A stretch of DNA of 64,000 nucleotides from Symbiodinium natans (lineage: Eukaryota > Sar > Dinophyceae > Suessiales > Symbiodiniaceae), in contig CAJNDS010002119.1 of assembly GCA_905221605.1 (NCBI GenBank), positions 124,001 to 188,000 of the forward strand, read 5' to 3'. Within the stretch, counting starts at the first letter, position 1. Every line of letters starts with the position of its first letter. Of this stretch, positions 33,601-45,953 are shown piece by piece. A program made the position numbers and the translations under genes. Under the pieces are notes generated by a model. It did no database searches. It had not been told where the DNA came from and was given only the letters and a program-made list of their open reading frames with translations.

Positions 33601-35752
33601 GACTAGAACTCTCTCATCTGCCTTTTGCTTCTTCACGTTTGGAGCTCATGTGACTCATGTAAGGAGCAATTTGAAGACGGAACCATGAAAAAGCATCCAA
33701 GAACCCTTGAACTCCGGCAAAACAGGCGCCTTGATCGAAGAAGAAAAGCCAGTCACCAAGAGGTAGAGCTCCGGCACCGAGAGGATGACCCTCAAGGCGC
33801 GGATCAACCTCTGGCGATTCAGAGTCTGAGAACCTTTTGGGCCAGGGACCCATTGGTTATCACATGGGTTCAATGGTGTTCGCGGAGGGAGGCAGGCATC
33901 GTGCCGGCGAGTAGCCGAACGAAACGGACCAGCCGAAGCAGGTGAAGGTTGCCAGAACCTTGTAGGGTCAGCGCGGCGCTTCCATGGGCGCTTGCTGCAG
34001 CGGTGCCAGGCATACACTGATCACGCCCCCGAAAACCGAAGTTTAAGACCGAGATCCCCCGAAGCCTCAGAGCCGATCTCCGTGTGCTGCCTAGCCCTGG
34101 AAAAGCTCGAACCGCTACGGCCGAAAGAGTCCATCGGCATAAGCAAGCAAGAGGCCAAGGGATAGCACCATGGGCCAGCCCAAAAGCACGGTCAGAAGAT
34201 CCAGAATGTTCCATCGGTTGCAGAAGTACCGGGTGCCTTTGTTTCGGGCTTTGGTTGCCGTGGGACGCAGCGCAGCATGGGCTGTCGGTGCTTGCGGTTG
34301 TTTTTTTTATGTCGTTTGGGGCTTGAAGGTTGATCACTCCTCGTGCCTGCTATCGTGGTGAAGCGGCATGTGGATAAGCTGAAGTACTTCATAGCGAGCG
34401 AAGCCCCCTACCAAAAGGCAGAGATTGTCTGTGGTGCTCTCCATACTCAACTCACTTCGGAAATCTGTGGTTCGGGGATTTTCATGGCCCACCATAGCCC
34501 TCGGACCAGGCACGCTCCACGAAGGCGCGACATAGCGCCTCCACCGTGTAGATGGCCAGAAACGAGATGTTCGTCTCAGCGGCACCATGGAATGCATTCT
34601 TTGTGGAAAGAACTGGGCACTTAGTTCATCCTTACTGACTGAGGCTCGAAATCTCATAAAACAGTTGTTGGAAAGAGTTCGGACGGAGTGGCCACCCGCA
34701 GCCACTGAAGCAGTTCGCTCCGGTGCGGGCAAGTATCCCAGCCTTGGAGTGTTTTCCGAAACTCGGCTCCCTCTTCACGTGCCTCTAGTAGCACGGGTAA
34801 ACACACACGAGGCTCGCTTCCTTAGCGGTCATGTTCCTTGGTCCCTCAAGCACACTCCTTGATGCCGGACAAGAGGCTGCCCGCGTAGTGCGGGTAGCAC
34901 TTGGAATCTCGATCGGACTCGAAGATGATGAAGCCAAAGTTGACAAGAATCCTAAAGGTTGCGGTTCTTTTAGCTTGGCTGCTCTGCACTCTGTGGATTT
35001 AGGAATGACAACGTGGGCTGTTGCTGTTGACGCTCGTCGGATGGACCTTTGTGCGGCGTTGCACCAGAATGCTGCCCAGACACACCAGGCCCATGAAACT
35101 CCTTTCTTACCAAAGGTCAGACAAGAAACGCTGCACATTAGGCCGCAGATGACAAGACCGGGCGTCTGAACAGGACAACGCTTCAACTCTTTCGCTGGGG
35201 AGGCCAAGGCTCTCGAAAGTCTGCGAGAGTACCACTCTCGCAGCCCGGACCCGCCACTTCGACCAAAGAACTTCTCCATCGGACATCCAAGGCTTTGCCT
35301 CGTCATTCCTCAGGTTGCACAAGAGTGGCTTCCCGAAAAAAAGGTTACCCTTTTGGGGTTCCAAAAACAAGGAGTATCACATGTTGGCAATATATCTCTT
35401 GGGCGGCCTCGTTTGGTGGAAATACCCGAATACCCCGGCCCCACACCTTTTCAGCTAACCTGGAGGGTACAGCAATGGAGACGCTCGCAGCTTCTGTAGA
35501 ATCTGGGAGTATTCGATCATTTTTAGTTGACTTGGCTACTTCGGCACTGCAATAGTGGGCGTGTCAAAACGGCCGGCGGATGAAAAAACAAAAAACCAAT
35601 GAAAAAGCTCGTCTTCAACAACTCCGGAGAATCAGCTTGTAGCGCATGCTGTGCAGTTCCCGGAGGGTGTGATGCAGCTTCTGATGCCGGCTTGACAAGC
35701 GCTTCTGCTGGCCCTTCAGGGACAGCTGAGTTACCACCTGCTCGAAGGAGAC
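30693..35752 (-). CDS. Voltage-gated cation channel A (6 TM, two EF-hands)
   Basis: A many-exon gene predicted to encode one six-transmembrane channel subunit with a C-terminal Ca2+-sensing region. In order: a coiled-coil-like N-terminal exon (35752 to about 35625), a cytoplasmic exon with NDEAKPWMSDGEVLWS (ends 35205), S1 (about 34955-34860), S2 (to 34514), S3, S4, S5, pore, S6 and two EF-hands. S4 joins across an intron into LRLVRFVRLIRALRVI, five Arg at every third position. The pore reads ATVTLFQQMVMGDAWG. Exons were fixed by aligning with channel B (53.7-60.2 kb). A single 6-TM domain with EF-hands resembles the EukCat-type channels of protists (inference). The last exon is uncertain: EMGGPALPKMTEAYSKLI ending in TGA at 30693 is my best guess. 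The start codon was not identified. Confidence 0.8.
31040..32420 (-). other. Channel A exons for C-terminal linker and EF-hands
   Basis: Exons that close in phase: 32364-32420 (VERAAQGRDKDQERKIKQK, GA donor); 32133-32224 (EF-hand 1, loop DEDNSGSLSLEE, GC donor); 31936-31987 (LHGYDRNEDFRKLMQVM, GA donor); 31660-31722 (first half of EF-hand 2, ending DSDDSGE, GC donor); 31417-31493 (VSYLEFCQHLGSF onward, GC donor); and an exon from 31071 (YSIMELRK). Introns are 139, 145, 213, 166 and 345 nt (the second computed from 31988-32132 at most). Channel B carries several of these segments unsplit. Confidence 0.8.
32662..33463 (-). other. Channel A exons for S5, pore and S6
   Basis: S5 starts at 33463 (AMFFGSLLLVAALVFWAV, then VELLHPIT). 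The pore exon (about 33165-33095) reads GVFAATVTLFQQMVMGDAWG without interruption, whereas channel B has an intron after TLFQQ. The S6 exon is 32662-32745, 84 nt, phase 0, with the conserved Asn in GATNLILAVI and a GC donor. A small piece between the filter and S6 (8-10 residues compared with channel B) was not located. Confidence 0.75.
33730..34590 (-). other. Channel A exons for S2 to the S4-S5 linker
   Basis: S2 (AIYTVEALCRAFVER) ends at 34514 with a GT donor. The S3 exon is 34156-34236 (WNILDLLTVLLGWPM) with a GC donor. The first half of S4 is 33916-33958 with a GC donor. The second half plus linker is 33730-33808 (RALRVILSVPELYLL, then VTGFSSSIK) with a GC donor. Introns are 277, 197, 107 and 266 nt. 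All phases close and reproduce the same spacing as channel B (12 residues from GWP to LRL in both). Confidence 0.75.
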
Positions 35753-35999
35753 CTGAATCAGGACTCTTCTTCACTTGCCCCGGACATCTGCAATTCTCTA
35801 CATGCTGAATATTGGCCGGCCAAAGCTCTCGACCCAACAAGCCCACCTCGTCACCAAACAGCACGAACTTCATGAAGGTTGAGGGGTGAAGAAACCGAGA
35901 ACATTCTCTACTTCACCCCCGAACCGACCCCAGTTGGCCCTAAAGCGACTGCAGTCGCCTGCGAGGCGTTGACCGACGGCTGCAGTACCTTGACAGCTG

Positions 36000-37663
36000 T
36001 GTCCCTCATGTGTTCCCACGTCATCTACATAGGCCCGGGTGAGGGTTTCGGTGTTCGGGCTTTGCTTTCGGGCAGAAAAAACACAATAAAAGCTGAAAAG
36101 ACCCAGGATGCCGTCATGTCCTCCATGACCGATGCAAAGGACGCGTACTCCTCCTCCAGGGTTTTGAAGTTTGAAGCTTGAAGCTTCAACTGGAGAAAAG
36201 CAACACAATTACGAGAAACAAGGCTTCCCAACGTAAAGGGCGGCCCAGCTGCGTCACAGCGACAGCACCCATGCGGCATCGTGACTTGTGAAGCTGTTGC
36301 TTTTGCCGCGGGCTGCCAACCAGCAGACTCGCCAACACGACACATGAGCGCTGTCATGTCCTAGGATTTTGTGCCGCCCTCAAGAGTAGGCGTTGGCGTT
36401 GACTTCCACAAGTCGTAAGGCTTAGCATCCCTATCCACCCAAACCATCATGAAGCCCTGCTGAATGCCCTCCATGAATGTTCAACCCCCCCAAAAAAAAT
36501 GCAGCTTCCATGTCCAGTCCTGGACCTGGACCTGGACGTGTTTCTTCTTTCTGGACAACGTCTCATCCGCCACCCTCCAAGTTGCCCCCGAAGACGTCGT
36601 TTCCACATTCGTGATCCTTGAGGCTTCATGATTCTTACAAGTCTGAAAAGTCCTACGTAAACCAACGCCGTAAGTTTGGTGCTCAACTTGATGTCGGCCT
36701 CTCGAGCCCCAATCATTTCAACACTGCTTTTGGGGAAAGACCACAGACTTCTGGCAGGGAACTGGATGTGAGGGTAGAAGGATAGAGTAGCGAAGGAGGA
36801 AAAGCCGCACCCGGGGCCCGTCATGCATCCGGAGTTCCAATCACTTGCAGGACTTGCTTCGACACGGGGCCCCGGGTGCTACGTTTGATTCACGCAGGCG
36901 TGTTGGCTGGGACAACACCTTTGGCCTCTCTGCGCAGCAGCGCATGGGCCCGGGAATGCCGTAGTCAATTTGTGAGTATTGCATTTGGGTCACAAGCTCC
37001 AGGCCTTGAATAACGAACAATGGCAAGCATGTGCCTGCTCTTTTTCTCAGGCCGCGCAGGCCGCAGCTTGTCGCCGTGCGCCGTCCTCTTCGGAGAGTGT
37101 CTGTGCATCAGGCGCTTGCTACACATGCGTCAACCTCAGCCGCTGTTCAGCAGAGGCGCTCAGAACCAAGCATGTCAGCTTGATTTGCTTAAAGGAGTCG
37201 GGCTGGCTGGGCGGCCTTCGAATCTGAGACCCCCCGCCCGAGCAATGGTCTCGAAGACTCCTTTGTTTGACAGTCTGCTTCGAGGGCGTTTTTCGCCCAG
37301 CAGACGAAAGTCACCGTGAAGGCGACGCCGCCGCTCATCGGAACCAGCAGCCGAGCACAGGCACCCGGTCCAGCACCGTTCAGCAAAAGCCGCGATGCCA
37401 TGATGGCCACCTGCACTGAGCCGAAGAGGTAGCAGCCGCTGGTTATCAAGCCCAGCACTACACCGCGCAGGCGCTCTTGTCGTCTGAGCAGGTCCAGTCC
37501 AGACTGAGAGTGGGCTAGCGAGCAAAAGGTCGGCCAAGGGAACCAACATGCACTCGCCTGTGTGGCACCAAATCCAGCCTTTGCCCCAGTCATACACACC
37601 GCTTACTCCAGCGAAGATGCCCACCAGGACGAAGAGCCATGCGAAGATCAATTGATTGTCCAT
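36000..37663 (-). CDS. Unrecognised multi-exon membrane-protein gene
   Basis: An ATG at 37663 opens MDNQLIFAWLFVLVGIFAGV, a clear membrane or signal-anchor helix. After an unresolved intron, about 37515-37255 encodes SGLDLLRRQERLRGVVLGLI, a second hydrophobic stretch (LFGSVQVAIMASRLLL) and a third (SGGVAFTVTFVCWA), ending in ALEADCQTK. Further protein-like blocks follow on the same strand: VTQMQYSQIDYGIPGPMR (about 37000-36930), VEMIGAREADIKLSTKLT (about 36720-36660), GIQQGFMMVWVDRDAKPYDL (about 36465-36400) and TLEEEYASFASVMEDMTASW (about 36165-36100). Whether they form one gene is inference. It lies upstream of channel A on the same strand. No family is recognised. Confidence 0.45.
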
Positions 37664-37669
37664 GGCACG

Positions 37670-38880
37670 CACAGGCAAGTCGCTCGCTTTCTACCACATT
37701 AGCCCCAGCAAGCCAGAACAACTGTGCTTAGGACCCTACCCAGCAGAAATCCCTCATCAGCTGCGGCATGCATGACGCCGCCCTGAAAGCCCGGCAATGG
37801 CGTTCGAGAAATTTCGGAGGCTCCGGACTCCGGGTTCAAGGTTTGGGTGGCAAAAGCCATGCGGGTCCAGAGCTGCTGGGGGGGGTTCAGATTCAAGGGG
37901 TTGAGGGCTTCGGGAGTTCAATCAATCTGAAACTCCCTTGCGCAAAAACTTGAATCCCTTCGTAGCCAAGTCGCATGAGCTCCGGGAGCGACACGGTCCT
38001 TTTTCAGCTCTAGCAACGGTGTCCAAAAGAGGGGTTATTGGGTTTTTGGGAGATCAAGGCTCTCCCACAAGCTCCAGAGAGACACAAGCTCGGCTCGCAA
38101 GCTCTAGTACTTGGTGTGCCATGTCTTGATAGAGTGCTTTTCGGAACAAACCAAAAACATGTTTTACGACCCCAAGAAGCCAAAAATGGCCCAAGATTCC
38201 CAAAACATCTCGGAACTGAGTCAGTTTAGCTTCCCTATACTCCCTTAGGGCCACAATCAAAACAGAGAGTTGAATAGGGTTGATACAAACAAAGACAACC
38301 GAAAAAAAACAACATAATATTCTGGGGAGAATCTAGTTACCCCCCTCCACCCCCAAGCCCTCAATCCAAAAAGCAAAAAAAAGGCGACCAGGTCGCTTCA
38401 TGCTTCCCTGGAGTCCCTGTAGTGCCCCTGAGCGTTCCCGGAGGAGGGCCGAGTGCTCCTTGGTTTTGGGCTGGGGCTCTCGCACTCACACGCAGCAGGA
38501 TCCAGGTGGTCCAACACTTCTAAGATTCTAACCGAGACAGTGTCGCACTCGCAGGGTTGAAGGTCTCAGGGTTTCAGGGGTTCAGGGCTCTGGGTTGGGT
38601 GATCCCTACTAACAACGTCTAGACGATCCCCCCCCCCTCCCTCAAGGCATTTCCTCTTGGAAATCAAGCCACCCGGAATGCCCTGCGCTTCCCCACCACC
38701 CACGTCTCTCCCTGGAGAGACGTGGCTTACATACTTCCAAGAGCTGTGTCGTTTCTCTTGTCCCCCGGGTCACAAAATTAAACTTTCTGCATATATGTAT
38801 ATACAAATATATACTACTGGGGTTGGTAGTGTCCTATAATAAAATATAGCAAAGCGTGAGAATAGTATCCGCCGACCCCA
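37670..38880. other. No gene seen
   Basis: Gene-free sequence between the unrecognised membrane-protein gene and the C-rich satellite. It contains a few GGGTTTCAGGG-type telomere-like motifs (about 38565-38600) and short poly-C runs. Confidence 0.5.
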
Positions 38881-38884
38881 GCTG

Positions 38885-41800
38885 GAGCGGGGGCGGCGTC
38901 AGTGAAGACCCATAGTGCGCTCCATTCCCTGAGTTCCCATGGCCTCAGCACGCCCAAACCCTCGCCGGTACTCCATTCCCTGAGTTCATTCCCGTGCATG
39001 CCCAAACCCCCGTCGCTCCACCCGTGCCACCCATGGCCTCAGCACGCCCAAACCCACCCCCACCCCCAACCCCTTTCCACACTTCCAGCTGCCACCCCCA
39101 CCCCCAACCCCCACCCCCACCCCCACCCCCAACCGCCCCCACCCCCACCCCCCACGCACCCCGCCCCCCACTGGACCCATGGCTCCTGGCCCCATTGGCT
39201 CATGGTCCACGGCCCATGGATGTGGCTTCTCAGCTGACTTTAAAGGGCCCCAGTGCATGCCCGCCCCCTCCGCCCGCTGCCCGCTCCGCCCTCCGCCCTT
39301 CCAGCTCCGCCTACTCCCCCCTTGGCCCCTGCTCCCACTCTCCATCCCTCGACCTCCCCCGCTTGGCCCGCTTGCTCTACCCCCACCACCCACGCACCAC
39401 CGTTCCCCGCCCATCTGCCCTTCCCGCTCTCCAAGCCCCCCACGCACCCCGCCATGGCTCCTGGTCCCATTCTTTATCCCTCGACCTGCATGCTGGTCCT
39501 AGCAGCCCCTTGCCCTCTGCTCCACCCCCACCCCCAACCCCCACCCCCACCCCTCACGCACCCTGCCACCCCCAACCCCCAACCCCCACCCCCACGCACC
39601 CACACTTCCAACCCCCACCCCCACCCCCCCACGCACCCCGCCCCCACTAGACCCATGGCTCCTGGCCCCATCGGCTCATGGTCCACGGCCCATGGATGTG
39701 GCTTCTCAGCTGACTTTGGCCCATGCCCGGGCCCTCCGCCCGCTCCGCCCGCTCCCCCCTCCGCTTTTCCAGCTCCGCCTACTCCCCTTTGGCCCATGCT
39801 CCCACTCTCCAGCTCCCTACCCCTTACCCCTCACGCACCCTGCCCCGCCGCCCATGCCCCTCATGGACCCATGGCTCCTGGCCCCATGGCTCCCCTCCGC
39901 CCCTACCCCCACCACCCACGCACCCGCTCCCCGCCCATCCGCCCTTCCCGCTCCGCATACTTTCCCCGTGCCCGCCCCTCATGGACCCATGGCTCCTGGT
40001 CCCATTCTTCATCCCTTGAGCTGCTCCACTCCCACCCGCAACCCCCACCCCCACCCCGCACGCACCCTGCCCTGCCGCCCGTGCTTGTCATGGGCCCCTT
40101 GCTCCTGGCGTCATGGCTCCACCCCCACCCCCAACCCCCACACACCCCACCCTTTCCACACCCCCACCCACCCCCCACGCACCCCGCCCCCCCACTGGAC
40201 CCATGGCTCCAACCCCCACCCCCACCCCCACGCACCCACACTTCCCCCACCCCCACCCGCGGCCCCCACTGGACCCCGGGCCCCATTGGCTCATGGTCCA
40301 CGACCCATGGATGTGGCTTCTCAGCTGACTTTAAAGGCGCCAGTGCATGCCCGGACCCTCCGCCCGCTCCGCCCGCTCCGCCCTCCGCCCTTCCAGCTCC
40401 GCCTACTCCCCTTTGGCCCATGCTCCCACTCTCCATCCCCTTGACCACCCCTCATGGACCCAGCTCCCTCCCCTTACCCCTCACGCACCCTGCCCCGCCG
40501 TGCCCTCATGGAGCCATGGCTCCTGGCCCCATGGCCCCCTCCGCCCCTACCCCCACCACCCACGCACCCGCTCCCCGCCCATCCGCCCTTCCCGCTCCGC
40601 ATACTTTCCCCTTGCCCAAGCCCCCCACGCACCCCGCCATGCTTTTCATGGACCCATGGCTCCTGGTCCCATTCTTCATCCCTTGAGCTGCTCCACTCCC
40701 ACCCGCAACCCCCACCCCCACCCCGCACGCACCCTGCCCCGCCGCCCGTGCTTGTCCTGGGCCCCTTGCTCCTGGCGTCATGGCTCCACCCCCACCCCCA
40801 ACCCCCACCCCCACACACCCCACCCTTTCCACACTTCCAACCCCCGCATTGGCTCATGGTCCACGGCCCATGGATGTGGCTTCTCAGCTGACTTTAAAGG
40901 GCCCCAGTGCATGCCCGGGCCCTCCGCCTCCTCCGCCCGCTCCGCCCTCCGCCCTTCCAGCTCCGCCTACTCCCCTCTGGCCCATGCTCCCACTCTCCAT
41001 CCCCTTGACCTACCCCTCATGGACCCAGCTCCCTACCCCTTACCCCTCACGCACCCATGCCTCTCATGGACCCATGGCTCCTGGCCCCATGGCTCCGCAT
41101 TCATTATGCAGCCATGCAGCCAATGCTGGTCCTCGCATACTCCCCCCTTGCCCAAGCCCCCCACGCACCCCGCCATGCTTCTCATGGACCCATGGCTCCT
41201 GGTCCCATTCTTCATCCCTCCACCTACATGCTGCTCCACTCTGGCGTCATGGCTCCACCCCCACCCCCACACACCCCACCCTTTCCACACTTCCAACCCC
41301 CACCCCCACCCCACGCACCCGCCCCACTGGACCCATGGCTCCAACCCCCCACGCACCCACACTTCCAACCCCCACCCCCACCCCCCCACGCACCCCGCCC
41401 CCACTGGACCCATGGCTCCTGGCCCCATTGGCTCATGGTCCACGGCCCATGGATGTTCTCCGCCCGCTGCAACGTCCGCCCTTCCAGCTCCGCCAACACC
41501 CCTTTGGCCCATGCTCCCGCTCTCCATCCCCTTGACCTAACCCTCTGGACCCAGCTCCCTACCCCTGACCCCTCACCCTGCCCCGCCGCCCATGCCCCCT
41601 CATAAACCCATACCTCCTGGCCCCCACCCATGCACCGCCTATGCGCCCTGTCCCGCTCCGCATACTTTCCCCTTGCCCAAAGCCCGCCACGCACCCATGG
41701 CTCCTGGTCCACTCCCACCCGCAACCCCCACCCCCACCCCGCACGCACCCTCTGCCCCGCCACCCGTGCTTGTCATGGGCCCCTTGCTTCTGGTGTCCCG

Positions 41801-44446
41801 CCCCCCCACTGGACCCAATGGCTCCTGGCCCCATTGGCTCCTACCCCCACCCACCCACACTTCCAACCCCCACCCCCACCCCCCACGCACCCCACCCCCC
41901 ACTGAACAGCTGACGCCAGCCGGGCCCTCCGCCCGCTCCGCCCGCTCCGCCCCCTCCGCCCTCCGCCCTTCCAGCTCCGCCTACTTCCCTCTGGCCCATG
42001 CTCCCACTCTCCATCCCCTTGACCTACCCCTCATCCCTACCCCTTACCCCTCACGCACCCATGCCCTCTCATGGACCCATAGCTCCTGGCCCCATGGCTC
42101 CCATTTGTTATGGTCCACTGCCCAAGCAGGTGGCTTCTCCGCCCCTACCCCCACCACCTCTACCCTTCCCGCTCCGCGTCCAAGCCCCCCACGCACCCCG
42201 CCATGCTTCTCATGGACGCATGGCTCCTGGTCCCATTCTTTATCCCTCGACCTGCATGCTGCCAATGCTGGTCCTAGCATACTCCCCCCTTGCCCAAGCC
42301 CCCCACGCACCCCGCCATGCTTCTCATGGACCCATGGCTCCTGGTCCCATTCTTCATCCCTCGACCTGCATGGCTGCCAATGCTGGTCAAAAAAATGGCC
42401 CCTGCTCCACCCCCACCCCCAACCCCCACCCACCCTGCACCCCCCACCCCCACGCACCCACACTTCCAACCCCCACACCCCCCCACGCACCCCCCCTTAC
42501 TGGACCCATGGCTCCTGGCCCCATTGGCTCATGGTCCACGGCCCATGGATGTGGCTTCTCAGCTGACTTTAAAGGCGCCAGTGCGTGCCCGCTCCGCCCG
42601 CTCCGCCCTTCCAGCTCCGCCTACTCCCCTTTGGCCCATGCTCCCACTCTCCATCCCTTGACCTACCCTCATGGACCCAGCTCCGACCCCGCCGCCCATG
42701 CCCCTCCGCACCCTGCCCCGTGCTTGTCATGGGCCCTTGTTCCTGGCGTCATGGCTCCACCCCCACCCCCAACCCCCACCCCCACACACCCCACCCTTTC
42801 CACACTTCCAACCCCCACCCCCACCCCCCACGCACCCCGCCCCCCCACATGGCTCCTGGCCCCCATTGGTCCCATTCTTCATCCCTCGACCTGCATGGCT
42901 GCCAATGCTGGTCCGAAAAATGGCCCTGCTCCACCCCAACCCCCAACCCCCACCCCCATACCGTCGCACCCCCAACCCCCAACCCCCACCCCCACCCACC
43001 CACACTTCCAACCCCCACCCCACCCCCCACGCACCCCGCCCCCCACTGAACCCATGGCTCCTGGCCGCATTGGCTCATGGTCCCATGGATGTGGCTTCTC
43101 AGCTGACTAAAGGGCCCCAGTCCATGGTCGGGCCCTCCGCCCGCTCCGCCCGCTCCCTCCGCACTTCCAGCTCCGCCTACTCCCCTCTGGCCCTCCCACT
43201 CTCCATCCCCTTGACCTACCCCTCATGGACCCAGCTCCCTACCCCTTACCCACGCACCCATGCCCCTCATGGACCCATGGCTCCTGGCCCATGGCTCCCC
43301 ATTCATTATGGTCCACGGCCCAAGCAGGTGGCTTCTCCGCCCCTACCCCCACCTCTACCTGCAAATCCCTCCCTTGCCCAAGCCCCCCACGCACCCCGCC
43401 ATGCTTCTCATGGACCCATGGCTCCTGTCCCATTCTTCATCCCTCGACCTGCATGGCTGGCTCCTGGTCCCATTCTTCATCCCTCGACCTGCATGGCTGC
43501 CAATGCTGGTCCGAAAAATGGCCCCTCACCCCCAACCCCCCCCACCCCGCACACACCCTCGCCGCCCACGCTTGTCCTGGACCCATGGCTCCTGGCCCCA
43601 TGGCTCCACCCCCACCCCCAACCCCCACCCCCACCCCATGCCCCCAACCCCACCCCCACGCACCCCGCCCCCCACTGGACCCATGGCTCCTGGCCCCATT
43701 GGCTCATGGTCCACGGCCCATGGATGTGGCTTCTTAGCTGACTTGAAAAAACCCAGCGCATGGCCGCCCCCTTTGCCCGCTGCCCGCTCCGCCCTCCGCC
43801 CTTCCACCCCTTGGCCCATGCTCCCACTCTCCATCGCCTCCCCCACCACCCACGCACCCCGCCCCCCGCCCATCCGCCCTTCCCGCTCTCCCCTTGCCCA
43901 AGCCCCCCACGCACCCCGCCATGCTTCTCATGGATTCATGGGTCCTGGTCCCATTCTTCATCCCTCGACCTGCAGGGCTGCTGGTCCTGGCATACTCCCC
44001 CCCTTGCCCAAGCCCCCCACACACCCCGCCATGCTTCTCATGGACCCATGGCTCCTGGTCCCATTCTTCATCCCTCGACCTGGCTGCCAATGCTGGTCCG
44101 AAAAATGGCCCCTGCTCCACCCCCCACCCCCAACCCCCACCCCCATTCCGCACGCACCCTGCCACCCCCAAACTTCCAACCCCCACCCCCACCCCCACAC
44201 ACCCACACTTCCAACCCCCACCCCCACCGCTACGCACCCCGCCCCCCACTGGACCCATGGCTCCTGGCCCCATTGGCTCATGGTCCACGACCCATGGATG
44301 TGGCTTCTCAGCTGACTTTAAGGGCCCAAGTGCATGCCCAGGCCCTCCGCCCGCTCCGCCCACTCCGCCCTCCGCCCTTCCAGCTCCGCCTACTCCACTC
44401 TGGCTCATGCTCCCACTCTCCATCCCCTTGACCTACCCCACATGGA
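38885..44446. repeat. C-rich satellite array, left part
   Basis: Degenerate tandem repeats of about 480-640 bp. Each unit has a CACCCCCACCCCCAACCCC block, then TGGCTCATGGTCCACGGCCC, ATGTGGCTTCTCAGCTGACT, CCGCCCGCTCCGCCC and TCATGGACCCAGCTCCC. The CAGCTGACT marker occurs at about 39231, 39707, 40322, 40885, 42560, 43100, 43735 (changed) and 44309, with disrupted units near 41450 and 41905. The other strand is G-run rich. Long Pro/His-rich frames on the plus strand and Gly/Trp-rich frames on the minus strand (one is 477 codons) come from the repeat and are not genes. Confidence 0.95.
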
Positions 44447-44470
44447 CCCAGAGCTTCCATTCTTGCTTAA
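44447..44470 (+). repeat. Left terminal inverted repeat
   Basis: 24 nt beginning CCCAGAGCTTCC and ending CTTGCTTAA, an exact reverse complement of 51245-51268. AT-rich subterminal sequence follows inward. Confidence 0.95.
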
Positions 44471-44589
44471 TTAATTTAACGATGAATTTTAAGGAAAATT
44501 CTTGCTTAATTAGAAAAGAATTTTAAAAAAGAATTTCCAAAAACCATGTCCGAAATTATGGATTAAATTTGGGGCCCCACCCCCATATG

Positions 44590-44935
44590 TGCGCATATAC
44601 ACACACACACCACAACACACAACACCACAACACACAACTCACAACACACAACACACAACACATGCACAACACACAACACACAACACACAACACACAACAC
44701 ACAACACACAACACACAACACACAACACACAACACACAACACACAACACACAACACACAACACACACAACACACACAACACACACACACAACACACAACA
44801 CACAACACACAACACACACAACACACACAACACGTGCACAAGACACAACACACAACACACAACACACAGTTAACACACAACACACAACACACAACACACA
44901 GCACCTAGCACACAACACATGCATGCACTGAAACA
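44590..44935. repeat. Heptanucleotide ACACAAC satellite
   Basis: About 300 bases of near-regular ACACAAC units (GTTGTGT on the other strand), with CA-rich and ATGCAC-bearing variants continuing to about 45070. It lies just inside the left end of the transposon. His/Thr/Gln and Cys/Val-rich frames here are repeat artefacts. Confidence 0.9.
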
Positions 44936-45082
44936 CACAACACGCGCATGCACTTAACACACATATCACACTTAACACACTTAACACACAACACGTGCAC
45001 TTCATGCACACACAACACACCTAGCACACTTAAATTTGCACACAACACAACTTGCACACAGCACATGCACCCTGCGAATCTT

Positions 45083-45384
45083 ACCTGATGCTGGGCCCTT
45101 TTCCTTCGAAGGGGCCATGTATCGATCTCTATAGAGCTGGACTTCTGCCAGCCTTACCCAATGCATTTGCACCAGAACCTTTCTGGCCAAACCAAATCGT
45201 AGGCTCTGAAATCGTTCTCGCTCAGAAAGCCCTTGATGTGGAAGCAAACACAATGAAGGCACATGCTTCCTCCCTCGAGCAACTCGACTCGGGCACGTGT
45301 AACCTCGAATCTTTCGCCCCACAGCTTCGAGAGCTCCAAGATCAACTTTTCCATCTCCTTCTTCTTTTCGGGGCTCCGATCCAT
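45083..45384 (-). CDS. Small ORF near the transposon left end
   Basis: An ATG at 45384 opens MDRSPEKKKEMEKLILELSK, a basic, helical N-terminus, and continues to a stop at 45154. In another frame 45270-45080 is also protein-like (LARKVLVQMHWVRLAEVQLY), suggesting a second exon or a frameshift. It lies on the same strand as the other transposon genes. No family is recognised. Confidence 0.35.
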
Positions 45385-45689
45385 GGTATGAGGTGATCTA
45401 AAACAAAAATAAATATTCTATGATTCGAGCCAAAACTCTGTCAGGCAGTTAACACATGAGAAGAAATTATAAGCTCGATCGCAAATGCTGCTGCAGCCCC
45501 ATGGATCATGCTGAATCTTGCAGGTGCAGTGGTTTTTTTTTGTCCTCTGGCTGCATGCAAGCAATTATCCGAGAAGTCGTCTGCCCAGGGCAGAAAGATG
45601 ACCGAATTAACTGTCGATCCTAGGGCACGGCTCGCGGGCTCATGCGACTAGTCACTCCTCCTTTTGAACCACTGCCACCACCAGGTTCC

Positions 45690-45833
45690 ATGAGAATTCA
45701 CCCAGCACCAGGCCCACCGAAAGTGGCTTAGCTGGGCACCTTGCTCTGCATTTTCAGTCTCGCCACCCCCGGCGGTGGATCGAACTTCATCACGGGAGCC
45801 AACTCGTCGCTTCTTTGAAGGGGACTCGTCCAT
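45690..45833 (-). CDS. Small basic ORF inside the transposon
   Basis: An ATG at 45833 opens MDESPSKKRRVGSRDEVRST, a nuclear-localisation-like basic start followed by a Gly/Glu-rich stretch. It probably ends at a splice site (a GT donor lies after the WCW codons near 45700) rather than at the stop at 45648. It may be the first exon of the small gene at 45.1-45.4 kb, which begins with a similar MDxSPxKK pattern. Confidence 0.3.
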
Positions 45834-45953
45834 GATGGTGCTGAGTCAGGTGATCGAGGGAGAGGGGGCCGGACTCAGCAAAAAAAAACGCAAGCCACAA
45901 TGCTCGACCATGCACAAAGATCGTATATATATATATATAGTTATTTATTTTGC

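Noticed and set aside
31418-35306. Separate small genes for each open frame in the channel A region
   Set aside because: The frames join across in-phase GT, GC or GA introns into one channel and match channel B block by block.
39253-40686. 477-codon Pro/His-rich open frame and many similar frames on both strands
   Set aside because: They follow the C-rich satellite repeat, occur in several overlapping frames at once and repeat the same phrases. They show no independent coding signal.
44563-45020. Cys/Val-rich and Thr/His/Gln-rich frames
   Set aside because: Products of the ACACAAC heptamer repeat in different frames.
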